From Perkinsela sp. pyNocScin1 (Eukaryota > Euglenozoa > Kinetoplastea > Prokinetoplastida > Perkinselidae): a stretch of 64,000 bases of DNA. The position numbers and the translations under genes are program-made. The notes below the pieces were generated by a model. It saw nothing but the letters and a program-made list of their open reading frames with translations, ran no database searches and was not told where the DNA came from. Of the stretch, positions 1-9,419 are shown piece after piece. How positions within the stretch are numbered: position 1 is the first letter of the stretch; every line of letters starts with the position of its first letter. Where the stretch lies: NCBI GenBank assembly GCA_964019655.1, contig CAXHTR010000008.1:1352214-1416213 (forward strand), read 5' to 3'.

Positions 1-409
1 TAAATTTATTGGAGCTTATGTTAAAGCGCCAAAGGGCCTCTGCGAGGCCGCTGGTCTCGACTGTCCCGTGCAGGTCAAGGTCGCTAATGCTGAAGGTGTG
101 GACAGTCCGCGGCACCCACCGGAGGTCGATGCTCCCCTTCGGCCCAAGGATGTATTGCCCTTCTTCGGTGTCATTCTCGTCATCGAAGGTTATTTCTGCA
201 GCGAAGTTTACTTGTGTCACCTCACCCGCAGTGAATGTCAGTCCGTCCCACGACAGAATGTCGAGGAAGACGCCTTCCTTGTCGCGGACCACCGTGGTGT
301 TCTCGATGTCGGAAACGAGAAGTTCCAGCAGCGTCTGGTCGGGCATGGAGGCGGGGTCGACCCTGCCGAAGCTCTGTGGGTCTGCAGTGATGAGAAGGTT
401 CCAAAGCAT
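1..409 (-). CDS. LRR-family protein, 3' end beyond the window
   Basis: The minus strand is open from an ATG at 409 to the window edge (136 codons). The N-terminal module matches the other LRR genes here: a short hydrophobic start, ADPQSFGRVDP, DQTLLELLVSDI, then FLDILSWDGL. It is followed by a first repeat (VPRTVHTFSISDLDLHGTVE) and the start of a second (LAEALWRFNISSNKF). No signal peptide or membrane segment is obvious. It is the most distal visible member of a five-gene tandem array on this strand, about 90 bp downstream of the next copy. Function is unknown; LRR proteins usually bind other proteins. The family call is firm, the 3' end is not visible. Confidence 0.8.
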   Translation of the reverse strand, partial: MLWNLLITADPQSFGRVDPASMPDQTLLELLVSDIENTTVVRDKEGVFLDILSWDGLTFTAGEVTQVNFAAEITFDDENDTEEGQYILGPKGSIDLRWVPRTVHTFSISDLDLHGTVETSGLAEALWRFNISSNKF

Positions 410-502
410 TGAAATGTGTAAAGTCTGCATGAGAATAAGAAAAGTACTTTTTATGTTCGGCTCTCGAGCTTCGGGCCCATAAGCCACTCAGGACACTTTT
501 CT

Positions 503-1234
503 CTACCAAAACCCCCGCTCGATGACCCTCGCCTCGAAGGCATCGCCGTTCGTGTCGACAACCTTTTCGATGTTTGTCCCTCCAATGGACACCCAAGAGA
601 GATGGGCTGGCAGGTTTGTCAGCACGAGATTCCCCGAGAACGGGTTGCGCTCGAGGGTCAGACCGCACATGCCCGGCGGGAGATGGACGAGCGACACAGT
701 CCCCTCAAACGCGTTATTTGATATGTTGAGGTACTCCATCGGCGCCGGGAGCGCGTTGAGGTTCACCTCCCCCGAGAAGCAGTTGTGCTGGATGTGTAGG
801 TCTGTCATCGCCGGCGGGAGCCGCGTGAAGTCGACGCTGCCCGTCAGTTTGTTGCTGCCGACGTTGAGCTTGACGAGCGCTGCGGGGAGCTTGGCTGTGT
901 CGAGTGCGCCCGTGAGGTCAAAGCCGTAGATTCTGGCGTCGGCCACCTTGGGCGGCAGCCACTGGAGGTCGATGGACCCGCCGCGTTTTGCATAGTCATT
1001 GGCGCACATATCAATGCCGACGACGTCATCGCCGTCCAATTTCGCCACCCAGCTATATACTTCATGGTGCATTTGCCAGTTCTTGAGGTCCTTGAAGCTG
1101 CCGTCCGTGTAGAAGTGCTCGGCGTCGTTCATGCCGCCGACGAGGAGCTCCATGCGCGTCTGGTCGGTAAATGTGCTGTAGCCCGGGCGGTGCGCGAAGG
1201 TGTCGGCTGCGGAGAGGATAACGGGAAGGGACAT
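503..1234 (-). CDS. LRR-family protein, 243 aa
   Basis: ATG at 1234. The N-terminal module of about 100 residues contains DQTRMELLVGGM and ends in RGGSIDLQWLPP. About six 23-residue repeats of the form LPxxLxxLxIxxNxFxGxxxLxx follow (for example LPAPMEYLNISNNAFEG). The C-terminal cap NIEKVVDTNGDAFEARV resembles the caps of the two neighbouring genes. There is no signal peptide, membrane span or lipidation signal that I can see, so a cytosolic place is the simplest reading (inference). The precise cellular role is not recognisable. The repeat register is intact, so the gene looks functional. Confidence 0.8.
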   Translation of the reverse strand: MSLPVILSAADTFAHRPGYSTFTDQTRMELLVGGMNDAEHFYTDGSFKDLKNWQMHHEVYSWVAKLDGDDVVGIDMCANDYAKRGGSIDLQWLPPKVADARIYGFDLTGALDTAKLPAALVKLNVGSNKLTGSVDFTRLPPAMTDLHIQHNCFSGEVNLNALPAPMEYLNISNNAFEGTVSLVHLPPGMCGLTLERNPFSGNLVLTNLPAHLSWVSIGGTNIEKVVDTNGDAFEARVIERGFW

Positions 1235-1906
1235 TTATTGCGGAAATAAGAGTGAGAAGGAAAAATAGGGGATACTGATTATGGCTCATGTGCTAGTCAG
1301 GGACAAGGTCTACCCAGCAAGGCAAAGATTGCGTTCGAAAAGTACTACTTCGATCAGGGACAGCGTCGGAAAGCAAAGTAAGACGAGCAGTGCCTTCGTG
1401 ATATGATATTCAAATGCAGACTCTTGTTTGAGAGCTTATCCTGTAGGGGTGTATGAACAATCGCCACCTTTACAAGCGTGCCCACTGTCATGGAAGCATT
1501 CACTGTCGCCACTATTAAGAAATGCAAAGCGTTTACCCTCTCTACACCCTCTGCTACCACAAATAGCATACTCTCAGATCTGTTCGCTTGATTGAAATGA
1601 ATTTGCATGTAAAGAACAATGTCGTGCATGACCATGGTATACAGCACCCTTCAAACACTGGGATCACCTTCTTCACTCTACAGGTGAATCAAACTTCTTC
1701 TCACTCAGGGCGTTGATAAATCAAACAAGCGCTGAAACCAGATCAGCCTTTGAAAACGCAACGCAAGCTTTCTTCATAGGGATGTATAGAATATAAGAGT
1801 TGTAAAGCAAATCTATACACACCTGCCAGGAATCAATACACATACACGCATATACTTTTATTCCTCTTAATTTCCTTTAGTGCCTGCACGAACCCTACAG
1901 CGGACC
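1235..1906. other. Intergenic, no supported gene
   Basis: This 670-bp spacer between two LRR genes is AT-richer than the genes. One 97-codon minus-strand ORF (1354-1647) lacks repeats, domain signatures and GC-rich codon use, so I do not call it. The stretch just upstream of the ATG at 1234 is pyrimidine-rich on the minus strand. Confidence 0.5.
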
Positions 1907-2884
1907 CTACAGCATCTCTTTCATACCTCTGTGCTCATTGCCATCCTGGTCGACAACCACATCGATCGCGTTCCCCTTGAGAAGAGCTCCCCAAAACGTT
2001 TTCTTCACAACCTCTGTGCCCGTCAGAATATTATTCGACGCGTTGAGCGTACGAAGCCTCGGCGGCCGATTCGTCAGCTTAAAAGTACCCGAAAGTGCGT
2101 TGTTCTGGAGCTTGAGGGTCCGCATCGCCAGCGGCAGACTTTCGAGGCTGCAAAGTGTCCCCTGGAGCATGTTGTGTGAGAGGTTGAGGAATTTCAGGCC
2201 ACCTGGGAGGTTATCGAGACAGAAACTCCCCGAAAACTGGTTTCCGTTGAGGTGCAGATGCTCGAGTCCCGGTGGGAGGTTATCTAGATGTATTTCTCCG
2301 CTGAAAAGATTCACTGAGAGGTCGAGCGTCTTCAAATGCCCCGAAAGGTGCTCGAGATCGACGGAGCCCGAAAACAAGCACCTTCCCAAATTGAGCACCT
2401 CGAGCCCATCGGGCAGGGCTGTGAGGTCACAGCTCCCCTCAAATTCATTGAAGCGAATGTTCAGTTTAAAGAGGCTAGTTGGTAGAGAACGGAAGTCAAA
2501 ACTCCCATTGAGTCGGTTTTGCGAGAGGTCGAGGTCCAACAGGGTCTCTGGGAGCAGCTTGGTCTCAACTATTCCCGTAAAATTGAAATTTCGAATCGCG
2601 AAGACCTTGACCTGCCGGGGCATGTGCGCAAGGTTGATTTCCCCCTGGAGGTCGGCTCTCGATTTTATCGGGGCGAAGACGATGAGATTGCCATCAAGGT
2701 CACAGTTCGCGCACTCCCAGCTGTCAATATCGAGAAAATCACCGTCAGAGTCCTTGAAGCACCCGCCCGACTCGCCGAGGAGGTCCGACAACAGGAGCTC
2801 CATGCGGGCCTGGTCAGAGAGCGAGTCGACGTCTATTCGGCCGAGGGAGGGGTCTATGGAGTGTAGCAATAGTAATGGCATCAT
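1907..2884 (-). CDS. LRR-family protein, 325 aa
   Basis: Two consecutive ATGs lie at 2884 and 2881. The N-terminal module reads SIDPSLGRIDVDSLSDQARM, then ELLLSDLLGE and FLDIDSWECANCD, recalling LRR N-caps with a W...C pattern. About nine 23-residue repeats follow, for example LPPGLEHLHLNGNQFSG and LPDGLEVLNLGRCLFSG. The C-terminal cap NAIDVVVDQDGNEHRG parallels the caps of the flanking copies. Lower GC at third positions than in the next two LRR genes suggests the copies are not recent duplicates. No secretion signal is visible. Confidence 0.8.
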   Translation of the reverse strand: MMPLLLLHSIDPSLGRIDVDSLSDQARMELLLSDLLGESGGCFKDSDGDFLDIDSWECANCDLDGNLIVFAPIKSRADLQGEINLAHMPRQVKVFAIRNFNFTGIVETKLLPETLLDLDLSQNRLNGSFDFRSLPTSLFKLNIRFNEFEGSCDLTALPDGLEVLNLGRCLFSGSVDLEHLSGHLKTLDLSVNLFSGEIHLDNLPPGLEHLHLNGNQFSGSFCLDNLPGGLKFLNLSHNMLQGTLCSLESLPLAMRTLKLQNNALSGTFKLTNRPPRLRTLNASNNILTGTEVVKKTFWGALLKGNAIDVVVDQDGNEHRGMKEML

Positions 2885-2906
2885 TTGGTAGTGATATATT
2901 TAGACA

Positions 2907-3006
2907 ATGACCAGGGCTAAAATTAAGTAGCAAATTCGCAAGTGTCCTGCCACTTAGAAAAGAAATTTGCCTTTAATTTTTGGACTTTTGCCGTTAAGTA
3001 CACACC
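2907..3006. repeat. Dispersed repeat, copy 1 (about 100 bp)
   Basis: About 100 bp starting ATGACCAGGG and ending TTAAGTACACACC closely resemble 63386-63485 in the same orientation. Similarity stops on both sides of the block. Shared runs include GCAAATTCG, CCTGCCAC and TTGGACTTTTGCCG. It sits in the spacer between two LRR genes. It could be a MITE, a transposon end or a conserved RNA element; I cannot tell which. Confidence 0.75.
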
Positions 3007-3214
3007 CGGAGCACAAGATAGAAAATTTGGAAGCAGTGAGAAATGACAAACTCAAATTCTGGCAGGAGAAGAAAAACACAGAACATGTTGATACGTATAA
3101 AGTATTAATATGCGTATTTAGTAGTCGAGAAAAGAATCCAAAAAAGTAGAAAATGCAAAGTCATTCTTTTACTCAATGCTTGTAATGACGCATAACAAAT
3201 ATCTTTAGGGACTT

Positions 3215-3985
3215 TCAGTCAAACTCCACTCTTGTCGACTCCTTGCCGGTCTCGTCGACGACCTTCCCGATCTTGCACCCGGCCAGGTACACCCACACGA
3301 TCTCCGCCTTGGAGTTTATGACGAGCACGTCCTGCTCGAACGCGTTGTGCGAGAGCTCGATGTGGCGCATCTCCGCTGGGATCTGCGACAGGTCGATCTT
3401 GCACGAGAAGGCGTTGCGCCGGATGTCGAGGTACATGAACGTCTCCGGCAGCTTGGAGAAGTCGAGCTCCCCGCTGAAATTGTTCTCATACGCGTGGAGG
3501 TTCTCGAACTGTGGCGGGCACGCAGTGAGGTCGAGCGGGCCCTCAAAGGCGTTTTTTGAGATCTGGGCGATCTCGACGCTGCGCGGCAGGCCGGCCATGG
3601 CGAACTCGCCGCAGAACTGATTGCTAATGATGAACAGCTCGCGCAGCGATGCCGGGAGGTCGCTCGTGTCGAGCGGGCCGCTAAGCGATGAATAGGACAG
3701 CATGAGCGTCCCGACAGACGCCGGCGCGTGGCGGAGATCGAGGCTCGGGGACTGCCCGCGCCAGAACTGCTCCCACTGGATGGTCGTGACCGCGCCAGCC
3801 TCGTCCGTCTCGACGCCGTCCCAGGCGGCGTACGGGAGGAAGTCGCCGTCCGCGGCGCGGAACTGCGAGTCGTCCTTGAGCGGAGCGACGAGGAGCTCCA
3901 TGCGGCTCTGCGTCGGGAGGTCGTCGTAGGCCACGCGGCCCGCTGGGCCGTCGGCGGAGAGCAAATGGGCGATAATGGGCTGCAT
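3215..3985 (-). CDS. LRR-family protein, 256 aa
   Basis: The open frame extends upstream to a GTG, but the first ATG is at 3985 (MQPIIAHLLSADGPAG), which aligns with the starts of the other family members. The N-terminal module includes GRVAYDDLPTQSRMELLVA and AAWDGVETD. About six 23-residue LRRs follow (for example LPASLRELFIISNQFCG). The cap CKIGKVVDETGKESTRVEFD closely matches the 503-1234 gene. The last repeats are degenerate (FSCKIDLSQIPAEM). No membrane anchor is seen. Function unknown; a protein-binding scaffold is the generic expectation. Confidence 0.8.
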   Translation of the reverse strand: MQPIIAHLLSADGPAGRVAYDDLPTQSRMELLVAPLKDDSQFRAADGDFLPYAAWDGVETDEAGAVTTIQWEQFWRGQSPSLDLRHAPASVGTLMLSYSSLSGPLDTSDLPASLRELFIISNQFCGEFAMAGLPRSVEIAQISKNAFEGPLDLTACPPQFENLHAYENNFSGELDFSKLPETFMYLDIRRNAFSCKIDLSQIPAEMRHIELSHNAFEQDVLVINSKAEIVWVYLAGCKIGKVVDETGKESTRVEFD

Positions 3986-4746
3986 TTCAGGTAGGAATGT
4001 GTGAAAGAGTAAAGAGAAGTGCGAAGAAGCGAAAAGTAGATCAGAAGCACAGCGATTCACGAAGTTTGGAGACTGTGCGGAGATAAGAAGCCAGGTGAGG
4101 TATGCTGGGGGTCATGCTTTCAAGACTTTGGAAATTGGTGAGGGTGTATGCGAATAATGCAATAAGTGGGAAGATTCAAAGGCCAAGGGCGCATAGTTTA
4201 TGTAGAGCTGAAGCCCGGTCACAGTGTATTCAAGCAGATGTTCATTGCCACTATACAGTTCGACCTAATCAAGACGTCTTGCATTTCCTAAGATAATATG
4301 CATGTATTCGCTGTAAGTGGATCTAAGCCAATCAAATATTAGCAATGTCTCGGAGCTGAAGTGTAATCACTTTACCCCTTCAATTTTAAGATCCATCCGC
4401 ATGCGTATCGGATGGCAAGAAGAAAACAAAAACTTACCTGCACTGATTGGTGCTACTTTCCCTTCAACTCACCTGTGCCCTCGCACAGACAGTCAAATCA
4501 CATGGCTAGCGAAATCATCCGCACATCAGTCTAATGTTTGACTACGCACTCCAGATCAAAGACAGCACATGTAACCGCTCACACACTTTGAGTACTTCTC
4601 CAAGTCGCATGATACGAAGACATATCTATTGAGAATAACACATCAAAAATTGATCAGGTCCACATTCTCAGTTTGGACTACCCGGTCACGTTCACCTATA
4701 TCACTATATATTGAAGTCTATCACTCAGCGGCACTGATTTTTTGCC
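3986..4746. other. Intergenic, no supported gene
   Basis: About 760 bp between two LRR genes. Only short ORFs without recognisable motifs are present. I saw no tRNA-like boxes and no repeat shared with the rest of the window. The minus strand just upstream of the ATG at 3985 is rich in C and T. Confidence 0.5.
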
Positions 4747-5748
4747 TCACTCCTCTTCATCTTGAAAATACTCCTCAGGGTACAGGAACCTGTCCTCGTG
4801 CAAGTGCCGCCCGCCGCTCTCAGTCACAACGCTAGCGATACCGTTGCCGTCGAGGCGAACATCGCCCCGCACGTCCCGGCAGACCACCGCCGTGCCCTCC
4901 AGCTTGTTCCCCGTGGCGATGATGTCGACGTCCACGCGCGGCGGCTCGAGCAGCTCAAAGCCGCCAGTGATCGCGTTGCCCGCGAGGTTGAGGTGCCGAA
5001 GGCTCCCCGGCAGCTCGTTCAGCGCGATTTCGCCGGAGAACTCGTTCTCCTGCAGCGTCAGCTTGCGGAGGTCGTCCGGCAGGTCCTCCAGCGCGAGTTT
5101 CCCTGCGAATTTGTTTCCCTCGAGATGCAGGTACTGGAGCTTTGGCGGCAGCTGCGTCAGGTCAACGTCGCCCGTAAAGCCGTTGTTCGCGAGGCTGACG
5201 TGCGTGAGCCCGCGGGGCAGGGCGGCCGCAGGGAATGTCCCTGTAAACGAATTTCCGCTGAGTATGAGATCAGTGAGCGAAGATGGCAGCGCGCTTAGGT
5301 CGGCGACCCCTTCAAAGCGATTATGGTCGACGTTGAGCATCTCCAGGCCCGGTGGCAGCGCCGTGAGGTCACAGGTCCCGTGCAGGGCGTTCTGCGGGAT
5401 GTGCAGCCAGCGGAGGCCGGCGGGCAGCGCGTGCGTGTCGAGCGTGCCCTCCGCGGCGCACCAGAGGCCACGGAACTTCTCAAGCGTGCGGGGCAGGTAC
5501 TGGAGGTGGAACGTCCCCGCGAGCTTTGTCCACACGATTGTGACGATGTCGCCGCTTGCGTTTGTTGTGACGCCCTCCCACTCCGTCGCGTCGAGGAACT
5601 CGCCGTTAGCGTCCTGGAAGGCTTTTTTCGTCTCAGGAGTTATGCCCTGGACGAGGAGCTCCATCGCCACCTGAGCGGACACCGCGAAGGGGTCAACGCG
5701 GCCAACGTCATCGTCGGCTGTGCGTAATGTGAGGTGGAGATGTATCAT
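4747..5748 (-). CDS. LRR-family protein with acidic tail, 333 aa
   Basis: ATG at 5748 (MIHLHLTLRTADDDVGRVDP). The N-terminal module contains QVAMELLVQGI, FLDATEWEGV and VTIVWTKLAGTF. Eight 23-residue repeats follow in clean register, for example LPPKLQYLHLEGNKFAG and LPSSLTDLILSGNSFTG. After the repeats comes DGNGIASVVTESGG, the shared cap, then a tail rich in E, D and Y that the neighbours lack. It is the first (promoter-proximal) LRR gene of the array. No signal peptide or membrane span is evident. Confidence 0.8.
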   Translation of the reverse strand: MIHLHLTLRTADDDVGRVDPFAVSAQVAMELLVQGITPETKKAFQDANGEFLDATEWEGVTTNASGDIVTIVWTKLAGTFHLQYLPRTLEKFRGLWCAAEGTLDTHALPAGLRWLHIPQNALHGTCDLTALPPGLEMLNVDHNRFEGVADLSALPSSLTDLILSGNSFTGTFPAAALPRGLTHVSLANNGFTGDVDLTQLPPKLQYLHLEGNKFAGKLALEDLPDDLRKLTLQENEFSGEIALNELPGSLRHLNLAGNAITGGFELLEPPRVDVDIIATGNKLEGTAVVCRDVRGDVRLDGNGIASVVTESGGRHLHEDRFLYPEEYFQDEEE

Positions 5749-6227
5749 TGATAGGATAGAGACTAGAAAACAAAAGGAGATGGGTTATGACGACAAGAAA
5801 GAAAATTCGGAGTCATGCGGTAGTGTGATGTACTCAAGGATTCTTCAAGCATGCTTTTTCTTCTTTTGAGTTCATCTGGCAAAAATCTTTGTTCGTTGTG
5901 TGAAGGCAGTACTATTTTTGAATGCTCATAGACGCTCTTACTTTGTTGCCTACTGTCATTTATCTTCCTGCATCGACGCTGGTCAAATTTCGCACACAGG
6001 CGCAGTGCTCACGGAGATATTCGCCTTCGCAGGCTTCAGTGCCATGAAATTACGCATCTTCCTTTGCGTGCTCATTCAATAGCGTTCAGATCTTCTATAC
6101 GATTGACTCGCTGCGGTTCAGCGTGCAACAAATTGGTGCGTTTCGACTTTTTTGAAAATTTCCCCTTCAAAGTCACTGCGCAGCCCACTGCCGATAGACC
6201 AAACACCAACCACTCTTCTACTCTTCC
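5749..6227. other. Intergenic, nothing recognised
   Basis: About 480 bp of AT-richer sequence between RRP12 and the first LRR gene. It should hold the RRP12 3' UTR and the LRR splice acceptor region. No ORF, repeat or RNA gene can be supported. Confidence 0.5.
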
Positions 6228-9200
6228 TCACCCACCCAGCGGAAAGTACGCGTAGGGCGCTGGCATGTTCGGCTTGCGCATGTCCCCCTTCGCCCGCTTC
6301 GACGAGTACGCGTTCTTCGCCTTTGCGAACTGCGGGAACGCCGTCTTCTTGGCGCTCCGCTTCATCGCCGTCTGGCGCTGCTTGTGCGCGCTGTACAGCT
6401 GCCGGAACACCGACGTGACCTGCCCGCTGCTCGTGCCCTTGGCGCCCGCCTGGCCGGCGGCCGCGTCCCGCTGCGCAGCCCCGCGCGACCGCTTGCGCGC
6501 CGTGCGCTCGCCGAGGTCGTCGTGCGCGTCTGCCTCGTCGTCCTCCATGGCCCGCGCGTCGCGCTTGCCGCGCTTGGCGTCCCGTGGGGCCGGCCTGGTG
6601 GCAGCGACACTCGCAGGCTTTGCAGATTCTTCGCTATTACCATTAAAAATGTGGCGGACCTCAGCAGCGATGCTCGCGCGCGGCACTGTGAACGACGCGA
6701 GCCGCAGCGCCGCGAACTTGGCGGTGCCCGCGGCGAGCGACGGCGGGTACACCCGCCAGTACGTCGCGCCAGCGTCAAAGGCGAACGAGTGGCTGCCGAT
6801 GATCGGGAACGCTTCAGAGGTTTCAGAAAACTTTTCAGACATTTCCCTTGAAAGCCCCGCGATGAGGGGCTGCAGGCCGGCGAGCGCCGCTGTCTCGCGC
6901 ACGAGGGCCACGAGCTCTTTTTCGAAACGCATGAGCTCGCGGAGCAAGAGGTGGAGGACTGACTTGTTGGCAAAGAGCGAATTTTTAGGGAAATTGGCAC
7001 TTTCCAGCGAAACGTCGAGCGTGTCAGCGGCGACGAAGCTGCTGCTCTCCGCCGAATGTTTCAGATAACTTCGGCACACAAAGTCCCCGCAGGCGCGGAC
7101 GAAGCGGACGCGCTGGACGCTTTCGAGGCCCTCGAGGCCAAAGTGCGCGATGAGCGAGAGCGCGAGAACTGTACAGAAAAACGTAATGACCTCGACGGCG
7201 GGACCCGCGGCGCTCTGGAGCGCGAGCATGAGGGGGCTGACCTTTTGCATCAGCGCGTCGACGATGGCCACGGCTTTTTCTTTTGCAATGAAATTTATGA
7301 GTGTGACGCACAGGTGCGTGAGGCCGGCCATCGAGCCGGCGATCTGGGCGGCATTCGCCTGAAAATCAGCGCCGAAAATGAACTCGATCGTTTTCAAGAG
7401 TGAACCGCACATCTGCGCGGCGACGGGCGAAATATCTTCGACAGGGGCGATCTTCGCGTACGCTTGAATAGTATAGAGGAGCACAACCTGATTCAACTTT
7501 TTGGAAAAATTGCCCTCGCGCTGGAGCCCCCGCAGCGATTTGCCAGTGTCGGATTTTCCTGTGCTTGCGCGCAGCGAGTCGAGCACGCCGCTCTCCAAAG
7601 TGCGCAGCGCTTTTTTCTCAAAATTTGGCTGCGCGAGGAAGCGCCGCTTCGCCACGTGCATGCGCGTCAGAATTTTCGTCTCGAGGGCGCCGCGCGCCTC
7701 GTCTGTGTCTTCCTTTAGGAGAAAAAGTGCGCTGAACGCGTTGCAGAGCCGCGGGATAACATTTCTCGCGAGCGATCGGACTGAGTTCTGCATTGGGTGG
7801 TCACTTGACAGTGTACAGCGCGCGATGCACTGCGCGACGGCGTCGCACACAGCAGAGCACATCGCTGGGCTCCGCAGCAAAGCTTTCTGCGAAATCTCGC
7901 GGAAAAAGTCGTCTGCGGCGGGGCTGTGCCGCTCGTGAAACTGACTGCCACGAGCGAAGGCGCCGGCTAACGCCCAAATTTTGTAGAATACAGCCCGCAT
8001 GTCGATCGCCGCGATGCGCAGCCCGTCGGCCGCGGCCTGCTCCTTCTCGTGCATCGCGTAGCACCACCGCGCGATTGGCACGAGTTTCTCCGTGAATACC
8101 TGGGGGTCGTCGTTCGTGAGATAGGCGTCGAAGATGTCGAGGACGTCGTAGTTCTCGGCGCAGAGCTGTGTGTTGGCGTCGCCGCTGCACAGGGGAAAGA
8201 CGCTGAGGACGTCGGCCGCAGGCAGGCACTTGACTGCCGCCACCTTGAGGGCCCGCGAGGCCCCGTCGACGGCCTTGGCGACCGCCTCGTTGTCGAGGGC
8301 GGCCATCGTGGCGGTGCTGGCGCTCGCCGCTGCGATTTTCACGATTTGGCTTCGCAGAAACTCGGGGAGCGCCCCGGTGGTGTACTTCCAGGCGCTGCAC
8401 ATTTCCAAAAATGCAGCGGCGAGCCGGATGGCCGCGAGGATCGTGGCCGTCACCCGGCCGTCGTCCGAGGTGGGCTGGGACGAGAGCGCCTGGGCCAGCG
8501 CCTCGCTGGAGGCGCGAACGCGGTCGGCCATGCGTGCGATGTCGGCTGCGAGTGGGCTCTGGTCCTGGTTTTGCGAAGAGGGCTGGGCGGCGAACACTTG
8601 TAAAACGAACGGCGCGTACAATGACGAGAAAATTGTGCACATTGTGTGGCCGCGCGCGTAGAGTGCGCTGTCTGTAAAGAGCTGCGCTGTGCCGTCTGCG
8701 GCTACTGGCGTGACAGACTCGAAGAGCGGCGCGATGAGCGCGCGGCACGGGAGGCCACAGACAGTATTCTGCGTAAGTTGGCTTGCGATAGTCGCTGTGA
8801 GCACTGCGGCGTAGGCCGGGAAGATCCGCTGGGTGAACGCCTGTGTGCCGCTGCTGTAGAGCGAGGGGAAGAGTTCGAGAATGAAGGTGGGCCACCAGTC
8901 GGCCGCGGCGTAGGCCGGTACGAGCGCCGCGCAGACGGCGCAGCACGTCTCGAGCACGGCATAGGCGAAGCTGTGCCGAGGTTGTGGGCGGGCGTCTGGC
9001 GAAGACTTTGCAAAAGCCTTTTCCATCTTGGCGTAGACAGTGAACGGCGTCGTCGTGAGCGCGTGGAGGATTTCTCGGGTCGTCACAGCGTTTTCGGTGA
9101 GGAAAGCGGTGACTTCGGCTGATTGCGCTGAGACGACGGCGTGGAATATGGCGAGGAGGGCAGCGAGTGACTGCGCGGTGTCGGCCTGCGTGCCCTTCGC

Positions 9201-9419
9201 CTTCTCCTGGGACTTTTGGCAGAACTCGATGAGGAGGGCGACGGTGTAGGGCAGGGCGGCGGCGAGCGAGGGCTCGCTGCTCTTCTCGCGGATGGACGCG
9301 CGCATGCAGCGCAGGAGCATGCTGGCGGTACGGCTGTCGAGATAGAGCTGGAGCGACTCGCACGGCGCGTGGAGATCACTGGCGAGCGCTGTGAGCTGGT
9401 CGGCCTGGTCGGTTGGCAT
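6228..9419 (-). CDS. RRP12: RRP12-like ribosome biogenesis protein
   Basis: 1063 aa, ATG at 9419. This is a long all-helical, HEAT-like protein whose C-terminus is diagnostic: a basic stretch (RKRSRGAAQR, KRSAKKTAFPQF) ending GDMRKPNMPAPYAYFPLGG, like the GD(V)KxKGxPDPYAYxPL end of eukaryotic RRP12. In yeast Rrp12 helps export and mature both ribosomal subunits. An acidic stretch (EDDEADAHDDLGE) precedes the basic tail, as in homologues. The length is close to that of fungal and animal RRP12. The long antisense ORFs over it are by-products of GC-rich codons. Confidence is high because of the C-terminal signature; the central NUC173 region was recognised only by its general helical character. 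Confidence 0.85.
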   Translation of the reverse strand: MPTDQADQLTALASDLHAPCESLQLYLDSRTASMLLRCMRASIREKSSEPSLAAALPYTVALLIEFCQKSQEKAKGTQADTAQSLAALLAIFHAVVSAQSAEVTAFLTENAVTTREILHALTTTPFTVYAKMEKAFAKSSPDARPQPRHSFAYAVLETCCAVCAALVPAYAAADWWPTFILELFPSLYSSGTQAFTQRIFPAYAAVLTATIASQLTQNTVCGLPCRALIAPLFESVTPVAADGTAQLFTDSALYARGHTMCTIFSSLYAPFVLQVFAAQPSSQNQDQSPLAADIARMADRVRASSEALAQALSSQPTSDDGRVTATILAAIRLAAAFLEMCSAWKYTTGALPEFLRSQIVKIAAASASTATMAALDNEAVAKAVDGASRALKVAAVKCLPAADVLSVFPLCSGDANTQLCAENYDVLDIFDAYLTNDDPQVFTEKLVPIARWCYAMHEKEQAAADGLRIAAIDMRAVFYKIWALAGAFARGSQFHERHSPAADDFFREISQKALLRSPAMCSAVCDAVAQCIARCTLSSDHPMQNSVRSLARNVIPRLCNAFSALFLLKEDTDEARGALETKILTRMHVAKRRFLAQPNFEKKALRTLESGVLDSLRASTGKSDTGKSLRGLQREGNFSKKLNQVVLLYTIQAYAKIAPVEDISPVAAQMCGSLLKTIEFIFGADFQANAAQIAGSMAGLTHLCVTLINFIAKEKAVAIVDALMQKVSPLMLALQSAAGPAVEVITFFCTVLALSLIAHFGLEGLESVQRVRFVRACGDFVCRSYLKHSAESSSFVAADTLDVSLESANFPKNSLFANKSVLHLLLRELMRFEKELVALVRETAALAGLQPLIAGLSREMSEKFSETSEAFPIIGSHSFAFDAGATYWRVYPPSLAAGTAKFAALRLASFTVPRASIAAEVRHIFNGNSEESAKPASVAATRPAPRDAKRGKRDARAMEDDEADAHDDLGERTARKRSRGAAQRDAAAGQAGAKGTSSGQVTSVFRQLYSAHKQRQTAMKRSAKKTAFPQFAKAKNAYSSKRAKGDMRKPNMPAPYAYFPLGG

